Shown in pieces: positions 33,595 to 46,179 of a DNA stretch of 64,000 bases. The stretch comes from Kalaharituber pfeilii (lineage: Eukaryota; Ascomycota; Pezizomycetes; Pezizales; Pezizaceae): positions 62,001 to 126,000 of the forward strand of contig WHUZ01000033.1 of NCBI GenBank assembly GCA_015179045.1. The letters are read 5' to 3'. How positions within the stretch are numbered: the stretch's first letter is position 1; each line of letters starts with the position of its first letter. Below the pieces are notes generated by a model that saw only the letters and a list, made by a program, of their open reading frames with translations, did not search any database and was not told where the DNA came from. The position numbers and the translations under genes were made by a program.

Positions 33595-35137
33595 CGTCAG
33601 GACCAAGAGTATCTTCGTAGATGCCGGCCACTCGAGTATTATCGAGGGTAAGCAGGAAAGTTGGGAGAGGAGAGGTAAGCAAGCGCAAGGGCGGTTGTCG
33701 GGAGGGCGAGGGAGGCCGCAATCACAGCGCCCCCGATCCGGCAACAATAATGAATATTTGGCGGGATATGTAATTGAGATGGTATATCAAGTGGGCGTAA
33801 AGTCTTTATGTACAACTTGCACAGAGCGTGGAACCAAGGGCCCTTTCCTCTGCCCAGGTATCCTGTTCGCCGGCCAAAGGTGAGAGCCAAGCTACTTGAA
33901 AGCGTCCATTAGCATGAGCTAAAGAGCCGGCTCATCCCTATCGGTGGGGACAGGCCTGCCTACGTGAGATGGGAGAACGAGGAGACGGGCGTCGTTGTGT
34001 GAAGAGCCAAGCTGATTCGGTTCCTGAACTTACGTTTGGTTTGTGTGGATTCTTCTCGGCGTTTAACTGAAGAGGCTGGCGGTGCCGGATGCAGGAAAGC
34101 GGAGTGCCGTCCCCGTTACCAGAACCTAGCAGAGTATATGGGTGCACACTTCAGGGTTTGACTGCAGAATGTGCGCGCGGACTTTCGACCTTCGGGGCGA
34201 GCGATAAATTAACGGGGGGGGCCCTCTGCAGCAGATATCGCAAGAAAAAGACTGCTTGTGTGAACCGTAGTTCAAATATTAGGTCGGCGTCCAAGATCTT
34301 ACCTGTCGTTGCAGGGAAGCTTTTTTGTAGCACTCTGCTCAGTTACGAAGGTTGGAAATTGGAGTGCTTCTTATTCGCAAAAACCTTCTGCTTGTAGATG
34401 GCAACAAAACCAGACAAAGTGAACATCGAGCATGCAAACAATATCAATTAATTCAAGATTCTGATACCGATATTGTCACTTCAGATTTATTATTGCTTAT
34501 CAATATGCAATATATAATATACTCATTTATAGCATGAATTGTTGGGAAACTGATGCACCATGAGATCGATATTCATATTACGACGGTTTGTTCAAGCTAG
34601 ACTTTATGCAAATAGCAAACATTTACATGCAGTAATTTTGATTTTTATATACAGTATAAGGTTTGTCGTGCTACAGCCACTCGGCTCGCAAACTACAGCA
34701 AAGCTACGTTTGTTTAACCTCTGCTAGGAAACAATTGTTCAAACTTGAATCTATCATGTTCCTTCGTGGGACTTGTTTCAACCGAGGAAGCGCACCGGGG
34801 AACGAGATAGGGGAAGACGTGAAGCTTTCCCATCATGGCGCCGAGGAATGTCACGGTTGATTGATAGCGGGTAATTAACTTGTCCATTTCACCGGCCCCG
34901 TCCCCAGTCAGCCAAAACAAGGTCCGGCGAAGAGCCGCGGCGAACCATGCTGTTCACGTCTCATATATTACCGTGTACGTACCCACGATTATGCAACTGG
35001 CTCATTATGTTCTGCATTTTCGCCTCGATAAATCCATCCGGTACGAATTCTCTCATATTTGAAAATCAGTCATGTACTCCGTAACGACCATGAACTATCC
35101 ACCAGGCAAAGCTTTAGATCCATAGAGCTCGGGTGCG
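33595..35137. other. Permease upstream region, no gene
   Basis: This must contain the permease promoter. Open frames are short, overlap on both strands and show no domain. A G run lies near 34214-34220. Confidence 0.5.
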
Positions 35138-35720
35138 TTATGTAAATTTGCACACCTTTTGTGAATTTGTTTGGGGTACCGTTGAGTAACTTAAGAGCGG
35201 ATGCAAGTCCAAAGCGGCATGGTACATGAAGGAGATGACTTTGCCACTATTGTCATCAGTGTTATCAGTGTCGTCAGCCATCAACATGTTGAATGAATCA
35301 GGATATGGATAGGGTCGCTGACTCGCAGGGATTTCCTGTGGTGATCCACTATAATATGATCCCAATGCTTCAAACGCCTTCTTGAGAGCATGAAAGAAGA
35401 TACGAGCAAAATACTTGAATGCGCGTGCGAGAGAAAGCGTAAAGTTTGATACCGGTCTACAATAATCTTGTTGCCATAAATAGCAGTTGAAATGCTCAAT
35501 TCCGGTCTATCGACATAAACAAGGGAATCCGGTCGTTTCAATGAAGCATTTTCTATTTTGGTAGAGGTATTGCTTGTAATATGAATGTGTGGGTTGCCAT
35601 AAGCCCAAAGTTCTTTCTTTGTTGCCGCATTCATTGCTATAAAATCAGCCTCGGCAATGGGCAACCAGGTACCGTCTGTTTTCGATCCAGCAAACTCAAT
35701 AGAGTTAAGATTAATAGTTC
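35138..35720 (-). pseudogene. Truncated, frameshifted fragment of a kinase-like fungal protein
   Basis: The minus-strand frame from about 35720 reads INLNSIEFAGS...LPIAEADFIAMN, then KRPDSLVYVDRPELSIST and GNKIIVDR. Around 35400-35460 the plausible frame changes to LARAFKYFARIFFHALKKAF, then PASQRPYPYPDSF and SGKVISFMYHAALDLHPLL, stopping at 35138 after KVCKF. The second part resembles, from memory, the region just before the kinase-like domain of a large fungal expanded family (FunK1-like, where PYPYP.S and VKF....AH motifs occur). The catalytic part is missing. No start codon or splice-linked upstream exon was found. I call it a relic; the family link is inference. Confidence 0.4.
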
Positions 35721-36515
35721 TAAAAGTTCCCGGAATCTTTGTGCTCTCTCAGCTTCCGATAGGTAATATGCAGACATTTCCCCACTAAACTACTTCTTGA
35801 GACTATAAACTTCAGCTGTGGGTTCAGGCATCCCGACAATCATTTAAGAAACTCAAAAAGACAGAATGGAGTAACTTAGTTGAGAGGCCAATCGAAGACG
35901 CCGGTCGATGGATAAGAAAAATCGGCTCGTTATTTGATAACGAGGTCGGCAGCATCAATATCCGTGAGAGCGTTCTGCCTTTTCTTTTGATTGCCTCTTT
36001 GAGATCGTCTACATTTGTCGATCCCTTCCAACGAGACTTTGGTCCAGGCGCTCACAGGGTTAAACCAAGCCTTTGCAGCCATGAAGCCACTGTCTTTATA
36101 GCTTCTACGTCCTTGAAAGCTTTCCAACTGCGAAGTATGTAGACGAATGAATGGATTGACAGGGGTTTTTGGACGAATGGACGAATGGAGGGTGAGAAGG
36201 AAAGCACGAGGATGTTGTTCCTGAGTAGTCTCGGATCTAGTCTCATGAACCTCAAAAGCAGTGAAAATCTAGATCAAAGATAATTTTTCTAGGTATAATA
36301 TTAAATCTTCTGAGATATTGGAGAGATTTAGTAATAGATAATGATACTTATCTAAGTTATAAAAGGCCTTAAAAGAGAGAACGAGAATTAATCAAAAAAA
36401 CTAAGCAATACGAAATTGAGTTAACTATTATATATCTTAAATTCCATAATACTAGATAGATTGGAGATTGATAAATATTTATTGCGTAAATATAACAATT
36501 CAAGAAGTTTCTCCT

Positions 36516-36534
36516 TAGTCTCATAACGAGACTA
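36516..36534. repeat. Head-to-head pair of dispersed motifs
   Basis: TAGTCTCATAACGAGACTA is an inverted pair of the motif with almost no spacer. The flanks AGTTTCTCC (left) and AGTTTGTTC (right) match at 7 of 9, which could be an aged target duplication. Confidence 0.45.
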
Positions 36535-39500
36535 GTTTGTTCTATCCCTATAGAGGTTAAGCATACTTCAAGCAGTAGTTTCTGCACTTCTTTATTATAA
36601 TTAGCTAGATTATTAGAAGTTGTTATCTTTACTACACTAGTAAATTTCAATATGGGAATTCAAAATCACAGTCCTATTAGAAAAATAACGCCAGTGCCGC
36701 AATTGAACATCTAATACTTTGAATGCAAAAGTTTGATATTAGCACTAGGTGACGTCAAATGTTCACATTGTCTTGGTTTTCGTCCCAATATCACGATCGG
36801 CATCGGCAGGGATGACCTAGTAGCTTATCTCCGTCGCATCCCGCTTCATCAGCATAAAACGCTTGGGCTGATCGAAAATCAAAAGATCTTCCAAGGGAAC
36901 GCTGTCCTAAACCAGCATCAGTCAGATACACGCCCGTCATCCGAAACGCGTCACCTGTAATATAAAACACCTAGAAATATCAGCATCAAACTTGGTTATC
37001 ATTTTTCACCTAATATATTTCGGTATAGGGTCCCCTTGCTAAACTGTCGTGTTCCCCAAGCCCTTGCACCCCAGATTGGGACTAGAACTTCTGAAAGACT
37101 GCGAAAGTCGAGTGCAAATTGCCACCACTGCAGATGTTACATATTTAGTGGTGACTGGACCTGTTCCCTGATTTGTATTAAAATCGCGCTATAGAGAGAT
37201 CCAGTTTCTGACCCTGAATATCTGCTTATCATCAAGATGGATTCTCGTAGTCTCTGTGCCTGGGACTCCTGGACACTCACTATACTTTCGATGCTGCCCA
37301 CACCTTCCCTTTTGAATTGGCTCTTACTGCCTGATGTTTCTGGAACACGGAACTGTGGAAGTAATTGTGAGGAAATACGACATATTCTAGGAACGTAGCA
37401 TTGTTCTAGAACGCTGCAAGTTCGGCTTGGCGGAACGAGGGGAAACGTAATGTAAGTAGATTTAGTAAGGTCGTCCACCCTAAGCAATCGCAGACCCGGT
37501 CTTCTCTCCAGCGCTACCACATCAGGCCACGTGCATAGCTTGCGAGCTCCGCATCCCAGAACCCCCCCCAGTTACGTTACACTCGCTGGGCGGTTCTCTT
37601 CGCAGAATTTACACAAAGATATTTTGCCCACAAGCGTCAGTAAGAAATGCCACAGACAGTGATGGATTCACTAATATTCATGATGCCAAGGCCCGCACTT
37701 ATTACGGCCCCCAACTGACTACGATGCTTTCGGATGCGGATGTCAACCTCGATATGATTGCAGAGAAAATTGGGTTGTGCATACCATACCTGGGGGATGG
37801 CTACAAAGGCTAATGCTGAAGGAAGGGATCGGGTGATCCCATATGCATATGGCCCGAAATATTTCCGCTTGTTGTTACACACAAGAGAAGGCTCGTTTCA
37901 TTTTATGAGTAGACGACAGGCGCCCATGGATTTACCTTTCGGACTAGAGTGCTCTTACTTGTTCATTAAAACGGTTAACTAATTTCGGCAACCAAAGCTC
38001 TCGGTATCGAGGGACGAAACAGGGACATGGGTCATGCTGGGCGAACAACAAGACATAGCTCATCTAGTGCCCATCAAAGCCTCAATTTACTGGTCCTAAC
38101 TTGCTTCGTGCTTCGTTTCTTCGGTTATATAAGCCTGACCAATGACTGGACTATGATAGCCTGCGGAGCGAGATTGTGTTTCGGTGAGGAATGCGAGATG
38201 GTGAGAGAGCTAGAGGTTTTGAGCGAGCAAGGAATGAAGGAAACGAGTGGAGTGGTAATTTTTTCTTTGCCAAACCTAACCAAATTGACGTTTGTAAATA
38301 TTAACTCTGTTCAGCTGGGGACTCCCTAGTCTCTGCTCCGCGCTATTTGCCACAAAACCACTGCCCCACTACAGTATGTACATTTATTCCTCGCCTTCGG
38401 GTGTGTCTCAGACAGTCCAGTATGTATGTAATGAGAAACACAACGTCCACAGATGCTTATGTTGCAATGCATTACTCTACATTCCTCTTACCCCGGATTT
38501 GCGACTCAAGATCATGCATCTCAATATATTTATTAGCTAACAAAAAAACCGATGCCGTAGCTCATATATATCCTTGCATCATTGCACATGCAATTCCCTG
38601 CACGTACGAAAGCACTACTCAGCAACAACTGCCTTCGATTTGAAATTTCTGATAGAAAGATTTGAAATCGAAGTACTGTACATTTTTGCCGATAAATTTT
38701 TCTTTTTCTTTTTCTTTTTTTTCTTCTCTAAGTGGCTCTTCGAAAAACGGCGCTGCATGATCTGCTTGTGGGTGTCAGGGACCAGCTAGGTTGCGTGTCT
38801 TGTGTGGGTCCAAAGAAATACTTAGTGTGACCATAACTAAGTAATCGGAGGGGACGCGCATGTCTCACCAATTTTGAGAACTGTTACTGTACTACACTGT
38901 AGTCTACATGTCAAGTTCGGCAAATGCGCCATCCGCCGTTCGCAAAGTTGTGTCTTAGTCTTGTTTGATGATTTTACGCGCGGATTTGCACACAATATTG
39001 CCCTCTGACAGCAGGAGAAATTCCATAGCTAATTATGGTAATCCTAGTATCCAGTTACCCTCCCACAGTAGTCTATTAAAGGGGGAAAGCTTCACACAAG
39101 CGTACCTGAAAGCTCATAACTCCAATCGACTCCATTCGTTGATTTTCGTATGCCACGTACCAGCTATAATTCACTTGAAGAGATTCATAGGTGCAATATG
39201 TAGTTGCATCTTCGCTCTGGTCATTCAAGACTTTGTCAAATTTGGACTGAGAAGTCATCGACGCGGAGTCATACTCGGCAGTGTAGGTTCATCTAGAGTA
39301 GAGAATCTGGGGAAATAAGCTTTAGAAAGATGGAAGTCGAAGCGATGTAAAACCACCTTTTGATCACTATATTATCATATGCGAGTTTTGAGTTCAGACT
39401 GAGTCTCAGATCTGTATTGTGTTTTGCAGGGGAGGAGGTATTTTGTCCTCCATTGTTGGGGTTACTAGTCTCGTAATTAGACGTAGCGCAGGGGTTAGCT

Positions 39501-39820
39501 CCCTTCTAGACATGCAGGAATGGTGATCTAGAAGTAACTTAGATTTTTCACATTTATAGAATGCGGGTTCCTATAGACAGATCGTCCCATATGAATTGGA
39601 TGAGAGTAGTGAATGAGTATAGAACTGGATGCCATTGAATTGATTGATTTGAAATGCATATAAGCAACTCAAAAGGATAGGTATGTATAGATGAAAGCCT
39701 GAAAAGCATGCCAGAGTGTCATGCTGAGGGGTAGAAGTGTGAGAGGGTGCCACAGACTTACTGCTAGAAACTTGGATACTAGCATTAGAATAAGGTCATC
39801 TCGTAATCAACCCACTTGTA

Positions 39821-39882
39821 GTAGTCTCGAAAGTCATATTTTGACTTTCATCAACATCACGTGATGTCTGGTTCGAGACTAC
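39821..39882. repeat. 62-bp inverted-motif element with internal palindromes
   Basis: The left end GTAGTCTCGAA and the right end TTCGAGACTAC are exact inverted repeats. Inside lie two further palindromes, GAAAGTCA/TGACTTTC and CATCACGTGATG. No flanking direct repeat was found. It is probably related to the 83-87 bp mini-elements. Confidence 0.5.
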
Positions 39883-39904
39883 TTGTCATTATTAGCACAT
39901 AATT

Positions 39905-39932
39905 AAGTAACTAGTATGAGACGAAGTAACTA
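39905..39932 (+). repeat. Micro-insertion with perfect 9-bp direct repeats
   Basis: The core GTATGAGACG (39914-39923) lies between AAGTAACTA (39905-39913) and AAGTAACTA (39924-39932). The inserted unit would be only 10 bp. Confidence 0.65.
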
Positions 39933-40740
39933 AAGCTCAAAAGAAATGGATCTTTAAATTTTCGAATGCCTAGGTCAACCAATATGCCCAATGTTTAGAA
40001 CCCAATTGTTGCAGGTTTCTTCTTATCGCTATTTGCTAAATGAATGTGACCCCAGTTGTAGGAGTGCGAACATTTATGCGTTCACGTGGCTTGGTCTATC
40101 CGGAAAACCCCTGACCGCAATGATGACGCCAAGGCATAACTGTCAGTGGGTTCATTAACTATAATGCTTGAAGCGTTTGAACGAACTGTTATGGTAGTCT
40201 CATACCATATGGGTGCTGGACAATTGAGACAAACGAAATGACAGCAACACTGGAATATACTGAATTCTCCCATTGCCGACGTCCCACAGCAGTAGCCTGT
40301 ACATATACAGTAACAAGCCGTCGGAAGCAGCTGCAGATGTGGTGTGATCGTGATTGATTATGTAAATTGAGACGAGATCCAGAGCAATGCAGACATGATT
40401 CTAAGCTGACACTCCATGAGATCAACGCGGGTATGGTCATCCGGAGGCTTGGAACTTCAGGGCGCGATTGACAACACAAGAGGCAGTCAATCTATCGGCT
40501 ACTGCGGGAGACAGCGGCTAAGCGGAACATTGCTGACAATCAAGGGCTGCCAAGCTCATCGGTCTCGCAGACGACGCCTTTCTCGATATCTATGATATCC
40601 TCTCAATTTCGGCAAGGAGCTCCCGAATCGTGATCGATGATATTTCAGATGCTCATCCTAGCTATCCCGTGCTGTGACCCTCGGTAGCGCTTTTCCGGGC
40701 TCAAGCCTGGCAGTGATGGTTCTGTTCACATGAAAAATCC

Positions 40741-41983
40741 ATAGAAATGCCGTGGCGGGTGACCATCAGGCAATGTGTCAACGTTCATAACGACTCTAGC
40801 TGCACGGAGAGGGCGGGTGGCTAGTGAGCTCCATTGTCTGGTTCGCGCGCAACGGTGGGGGGGGGGGCGGGCAGGAGTGTTTGGTAGATGCGAACGGAGA
40901 GAGGAGCGGGGCGGAGAGGATGTGCATGGAGGGCGAGTGGCCGCGCTCTTCACGCCCGGTCAGGCCAGCTAGGCGCCGCCACCGCCCGACGCCACAGGCA
41001 AAAAGCCGTGCTCGGCTCTGAGCTGCGGCACTCCGTACCTTCACCGCGGCGATCCGCCAAGAAGTGTCTCTCCGTGCGCCTCAACCAGCGTACCTGCGAC
41101 GGGCACCACCAGCGAAGGCGCGGAAACAGAGCCCATCTTCCACCCGCACGCAGCACTCAACGCCAGAGGCACGCAGCAGTCGGCAGCATCGCGCTGCTTT
41201 TCTGCACCTCCGTCTCGCGCCCCGCAAACAGCGCAGGCTCTGTCGAGCCAGCCCCAACGAGATACGCACCGTTCTCTGCACTCCACCCCCCCCCCCCACC
41301 CCCCCGCCGGGTTCCCTCCCCACCAAGCCTTCTGCTTCAGGACGGCCCTCCCTACTGTCTGTCCACTCTAGCTAAGCAAAACCGTCGGTGTCTCTCTGGC
41401 TTGTTCTCGCAAGCTTGTAGCATTTTCAGCACTGAGGCCTTCGAGAGCACTTTGCCTCTCCTCTGTTCCCCCACATCCTCCTCCCCCCCCCCTTCCCCCC
41501 TCATCGCTTCTCGCGACTACTGCACTGGTCCTGCAGCTAACCCTGCGTCTGTCCTACTATTTGTCACCGCAACAGACAACAGTTCAATACAGCAGTTCCC
41601 CATCCCACCTCACCACGTCATTGAGGAGTTCAACCCCGTTTCATCATTTCCTCTTTCTGCTGTTTTAAGCTTCTAGCTTGGCATATTCCTGCCGACCATC
41701 AGACCACCATCCTCATTGTTCTTTCTCATTGCTATCAGTGCTCCAAGCTTGCAGCAGCCCCGTACCCTTGCTTCTATAACCACAAGGCTGAAGATAGGTA
41801 GCAATCCTTACAACTGACTCAAAGTCTGGTGGAGCCACTGGATGACTATATGTTCCTCGACCTTTAAGATAGAAAACCATTTCTTATTAGTCTGGTTGTA
41901 TTCCACCTCTGAGCCTATACACCAACAGTGGAAGAGGAAGGGAAGTGGATTCCGTGAACGATATTGCCGGATACCAGGAAGAA
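40741..41983. promoter_or_regulatory. GC-rich leader upstream of the RING gene
   Basis: A GC-rich block (about 40800-41550) with G and C runs changes to CT-rich sequence nearer the gene. Open frames of up to 262 codons on both strands are low-complexity and lack domains. Position directly upstream of the ATG at 41984 suggests a promoter and long 5' untranslated region. Confidence 0.4.
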
Positions 41984-44900
41984 ATGGCGGAATCGATTAC
42001 CAACTCAACCGAAGACCTACACAAAGAAAAAACTGATACGCAAAATGCTGTCGTGACAAGCGAAAAAGACGAAGTGCAGCTACTGAAGGATGTCAGTATA
42101 CGTCCATCTAGAGTGGTTCAATGATTGTATTAGAAGAACGGTACCTAACTGTCCAAGTAGGAAATTGAGGATTTGAAGTCTGACCTTGCCAAATTACGGA
42201 AATGTGTTACTTGTGTCATTTGTCAAGATATGTTGTTCGAACCCTACAATCTACAATGTGGGCATATATTCTGCTACACTGTAAGATCTACTTCATGTTC
42301 TATTCTTTGTCTATCTCTGAGCTAATATGAGCGGACAGTGTCTGGTAGATTGGTTTCATCACAAGAAAACATGTCCGGAATGCCGTGCTGTAATCGACAG
42401 GCAACCAGCAAGTGCTTATTTGGTAACTAGGTTTCTCGACGGTCCTTCGCAATACACTAACATAAATTCAGGTTCGGGATATGATTGAGACATTTGTCCT
42501 TCGTGCTGAACTGTCGTCACCACACGAACAGGGTGCCGAGCTGCGGAGACTCCAGAAAGAAGCACTTCAGGCAGTGGAGAGAGACAAAATTACTGCTGGA
42601 AAAGGTCGAAAGGGTGGACTTTTCCAAGGGTTGTTCTCGAGCAAGTCAAAGGTGAAGTATGGAGTCATAGATGAAGATGTACTGCGTTGTCCGGACTGTC
42701 ACTGGGAAGTTTTGCACGGCATCTGTGAAAATTGTGGGCAACGGGTACGGGGAGGCGCGCATGAGGATTACTGGACTGATATGGATGATGGCGATGATGA
42801 TGACGATGATGATGATGATGATGACGACGAAGACGCGCATGATGATGATGACGACGATGATAGCGACGAAAGTTCGAGTACTGAAGGATCACAACTGATG
42901 GATATGGATCTGGCTGATCATTTTGGCTTTGGAACTTCGAGAATTGTGGACGAATTAGATAGGCGGCGGGCCGGGATGGCAAACAATCCGGTCGTATTTG
43001 ATGAAGATGGTGTTAGCAGTCCCCGGTCAAATGATGATGACGGTGATGACAATGTTCGTGCACCGGGAAGAAGATTTCGTGAAAGTAACGATTCAGGAAG
43101 GCCTAGAAGCTTCTCATTTCGTGTTTCAATCTCAGAGAATGATGCAAATGCCCTAAGATCAGCGGCCGCAGCCGGCAGGATCCAAGCAATCGACCTTACA
43201 GAAGATGATAGCCGAGACCGAAACAGAGACCGAGTTCAAGAATTTCGCGGAAGAACGTATCGGGGCCACGATTTCGAGTTCGACTCTGACACTGAGGAAG
43301 ATTTTGATGATGAGGATGACCTAGACGATTTTATTGAGCATGATTCGCCAAGGGTTCACAGACGCTCAAGGGGCAGAAGCACATCAACCGTAGCTACAAA
43401 TGGAACAGCTCCTACAACGTCCAGCGACATATCATCGCCACAAACGGTTGGAAATACGATATCAAATAGGCGACGCAGACGAGTTATAATGGACGAGGAC
43501 GATGAGGAGGAAGAAATTGAAGACCAGTCAAGTGTGTCAGAGGCCAGCTCGCTACCTCAGAACTATAGCCCTGGGCAGACATATACTCGGCGGCGACGTC
43601 CCATTGCGGTCTCTAGCGATGAAGATGATGAAGATGAAGGGCAGGAAGATGATGAACATTATGGATATACGCCGCTTGATCACGATACTGAGATTGATCA
43701 CGATACTGAGAATGACGACTACGACGAAGATAGGGCTGGAGACGACTCCATTATAAATGGCACTTCCTCCTCAACACTCTCTAGCCCTATGACAAATCGG
43801 GCATCGAGTAGAGGAGTGACTTTTGCGGTGGGCGGAGACGCCGGTGATGAGAGTCGAGACGAGGAAAGGGACGTTGAAATGCAAGAGAGTGCCACAGGTC
43901 TAACATCTCCTGTGTCTAATATCGGAGGGGCTGGGAGTCGTCGAAGGCGGGACAGTACACCGACAACAGGTTCAATGACACGGAGGACTAGAAGATCTGT
44001 CAGAAGTGCTTCTGAGAGTACTGACACTGATACAGATGAAGAGCCTGTGGCGCCAAGGCGGACGAGAAGGGGCGCTGTTGGGAGCGGTGGTGGTTCAGAC
44101 AGAAATTCTAGTGGGTCCCATCATGCACTTAGCAACAGTCATTTTCTCCGCAATAGCCGCCACAATAATCACGCGAGTAACAATAACAATATTAACAGTA
44201 GCCACCATAGGGCGAGGCACTCGAACAATCCGTTCCACAGGAGGGAGGTCATTCCGGGGATCAGCCAGATGTTGAGAGAGCATGTTCAACAACGGACAGA
44301 AAATCAGTTTGAGCATTTGGCTAGGTTGTCAAGTTCTCCTGCTCGAAGTATTACACCAGTCCCAATGAGCCCGGTTGCCACAGGAAATGGAAATAATGGT
44401 AATAGTTCACAAAACGGGGGAGGCGGTGCTAGAGGAGCGAATGGTTCGAATTCATTTGATATTCTGTCACTTTCTTCAGCGCAGCAGCAACAGCAAGCAT
44501 ACAGGGAGGAGAGTGTGGGATCAACTGGCAATTATAATGGGGGAGACAGTGGAGGAAGGGGCTCAGGTGGTTCTACTCCTGTTCCAATTAACACCAGAGC
44601 AGGAGCAGCATCGGGATCAGGTATGGGAGTGGGAGGGGGACAAGGAACAAGTAGAGTGGGAAATTTTAGTCAATATAGTAGTTCATCACCTTTCCCCTCT
44701 AATACATTGTCGGAAATTGCAAATTTGGTGTCTGAACCGAGGCACACGAGGGGCAGTGGTGACGACGGACGGCTACATGTATCCGCTGTCACGATCGATC
44801 GAGAGCGAGAGGAGCCGAGCCAGAGCCAACGAAACAGGTCTACTGTGCCAGTGGTCACGCCGCCTCCACCGCGCACATCGGTGCCTAGGCGCGAGCAAAC

Positions 44901-46179
44901 TATTACCACTGTCGGAGGCAATGCCGCAAGTAGTGGTGCTACCAACAACAGCCTGGTCGAGGCTGCTGCAAGCAATACCGCACCGACATCCCCACCAGCA
45001 CCGGTATCTCCTCAGCGCCCTCCGCAGATACTACATCACCACAGAGACCACCACCGGCCACCAATGACGATGCCCCCACCAGGTACCCTATCCCCTTCGG
45101 CACGGAGGATTGCACATCGTGGTTCCCGCGCAGGGCTTCGGGAGACTGGCTCAAGATCGAATTTGAGGTCGTCTGGGAGTCGTGGTGCGTTGAGGAGCAT
45201 GACGCCAACGCCAAATACTGCTGCTGCTGCGGTTCATGGATCACAAGTCGGGATTGCGAGTCCGTTGAATCCGAATCGGACTGGTGGTGGAGTTGGGAGT
45301 AGCAATAGTACTGGAGCTGGAACGGGAACAGGAGCTGCCTCAGGGGCGGTGACAGCGATGCCAGCCTCGAATGTATTAGAGGAATTCGTAACAGTTGGGG
45401 CAAGGATACCGGCTGTCACGAGGGTGCCACGGTATACCCGGGAGGAGATCTCACGGATGGGAGAGAATATGATAAATCAGAGAAGGGCGGTGTTGATTCA
45501 GGCGCAGAGGCTGCAGCAACAGCAACAGCAGCAACAGCAGCAACAACAAAATGGGGAATCTGCATCATCTGGGGCAGCTGGAGCTGCAGGGGGTACAGTG
45601 ACGACTGCAGGAAGAGGAGGGTTATTGAGCCGCCCCCTGGCGTCCTCGCATTGGAGGACCCTGAGCGATCCAGCAACTGCTGCGGCCGCTTTGGGCGCGA
45701 GCTTGAGGGGCCTTGGGAGGGGAGGAATTCGGAGAGATGCATCAATTGGATCATCTTCTGGTGGGGCAGCAACCACTGCGCCGATTGTGGGGTCACCAAG
45801 TTCGGGGGCAGGGCAGTCGAGTCCAGTCTCTGCAACTACGACAGAGTCCCCTATGAGCTCACCTGTACGGCCGGCTGTGGGGTCCTCGACAAGCACAAAT
45901 CTGGGGTCACCGCAGTATAATATGACGGATGCAGTGTCGACGGAGTCGACGGAGTCCCCATTGTCTTCGCCATTATCTTCGACGTTGTCTTCACCAATGA
46001 GAGGGATTAGCTTGCCTGGACTCTCCAATTCTACTAGCTCAACCTCTACCTCAGCCATTACTAGTGGTGCGGTGAACTCGGGACCGGGATTCGCGTCTGG
46101 CACGGGGACGGTAACGAGTGCAAGGAGGCTCGGCGTTGGAATTGGGGCCGGTGGGGCAGGGGGCCAATGTGGGTTATAA
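41984..46179 (+). CDS. Large RING-finger protein, probable E3 ubiquitin ligase
   Basis: Four exons, 41984-42091, 42161-42280, 42339-42422 and 42472-46179, encode 1339 residues. All three introns (69, 58, 49 nt) are in phase 0. A short N-terminal coiled coil (KDEIEDLKSDLAKL) leads to a complete C3HC4 RING: C54-x2-C57, C69-x-H71-x2-C74-x2-C77, C88-x2-C91, split over exons 2 and 3. A second four-Cys motif follows (C177-x2-C180, C189-x2-C192). The remaining 1100 residues are disordered: an Asp-rich run encoded by GAT repeats (42787-42860), several D/E and Ser/Arg-rich blocks, and a Gln run (about 45514-45549). Short RING plus CPDC...CENC modules occur in fungal CHFR-like proteins (recalled). The RING should recruit an E2; substrates are unknown and a nuclear role is plausible from the acidic and Arg-rich tail. 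Upstream, a TAG limits the frame, so the ATG at 41984 is the first possible start. Confidence 0.92.

Larger units (their letters stand above)
35721..40740. other. Long gene-poor region with AT-rich patch and dispersed motifs
   Basis: No gene was recognised. Positions 36260-36660 are AT-rich. Dispersed motifs occur at 36225-36234, 36238-36250, 36516-36534, 39466-39476, 39821-39882, 39905-39932 and 40193-40206. A 127-codon minus frame at 37137-37520 has no ATG start and no known domain. Short frames at 35930-36255 and 38965-39318 are also unassigned. Confidence 0.45.

Noticed and set aside
35281..35664. Copia RNase H fragment (AEADFIAMNAATKKELW looks like the AEAEY...A.KE..W motif)
   Set aside because: The sequence after the motif does not follow Copia RNase H, while the next segments fit a kinase-like fungal family better.
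37137..37520. 127-codon minus-strand frame
   Set aside because: No ATG at its start, no domain and no convincing splice signals; a relic is possible but unsupported.
40888..41676. 262-codon plus-strand frame upstream of the RING gene
   Set aside because: Pro/Ser/Arg-rich GC-block translation with rival frames on both strands; better read as leader sequence.
45498..46103. 201-codon minus-strand frame in the RING gene
   Set aside because: Antisense shadow of a conserved-style coding exon with biased codons.
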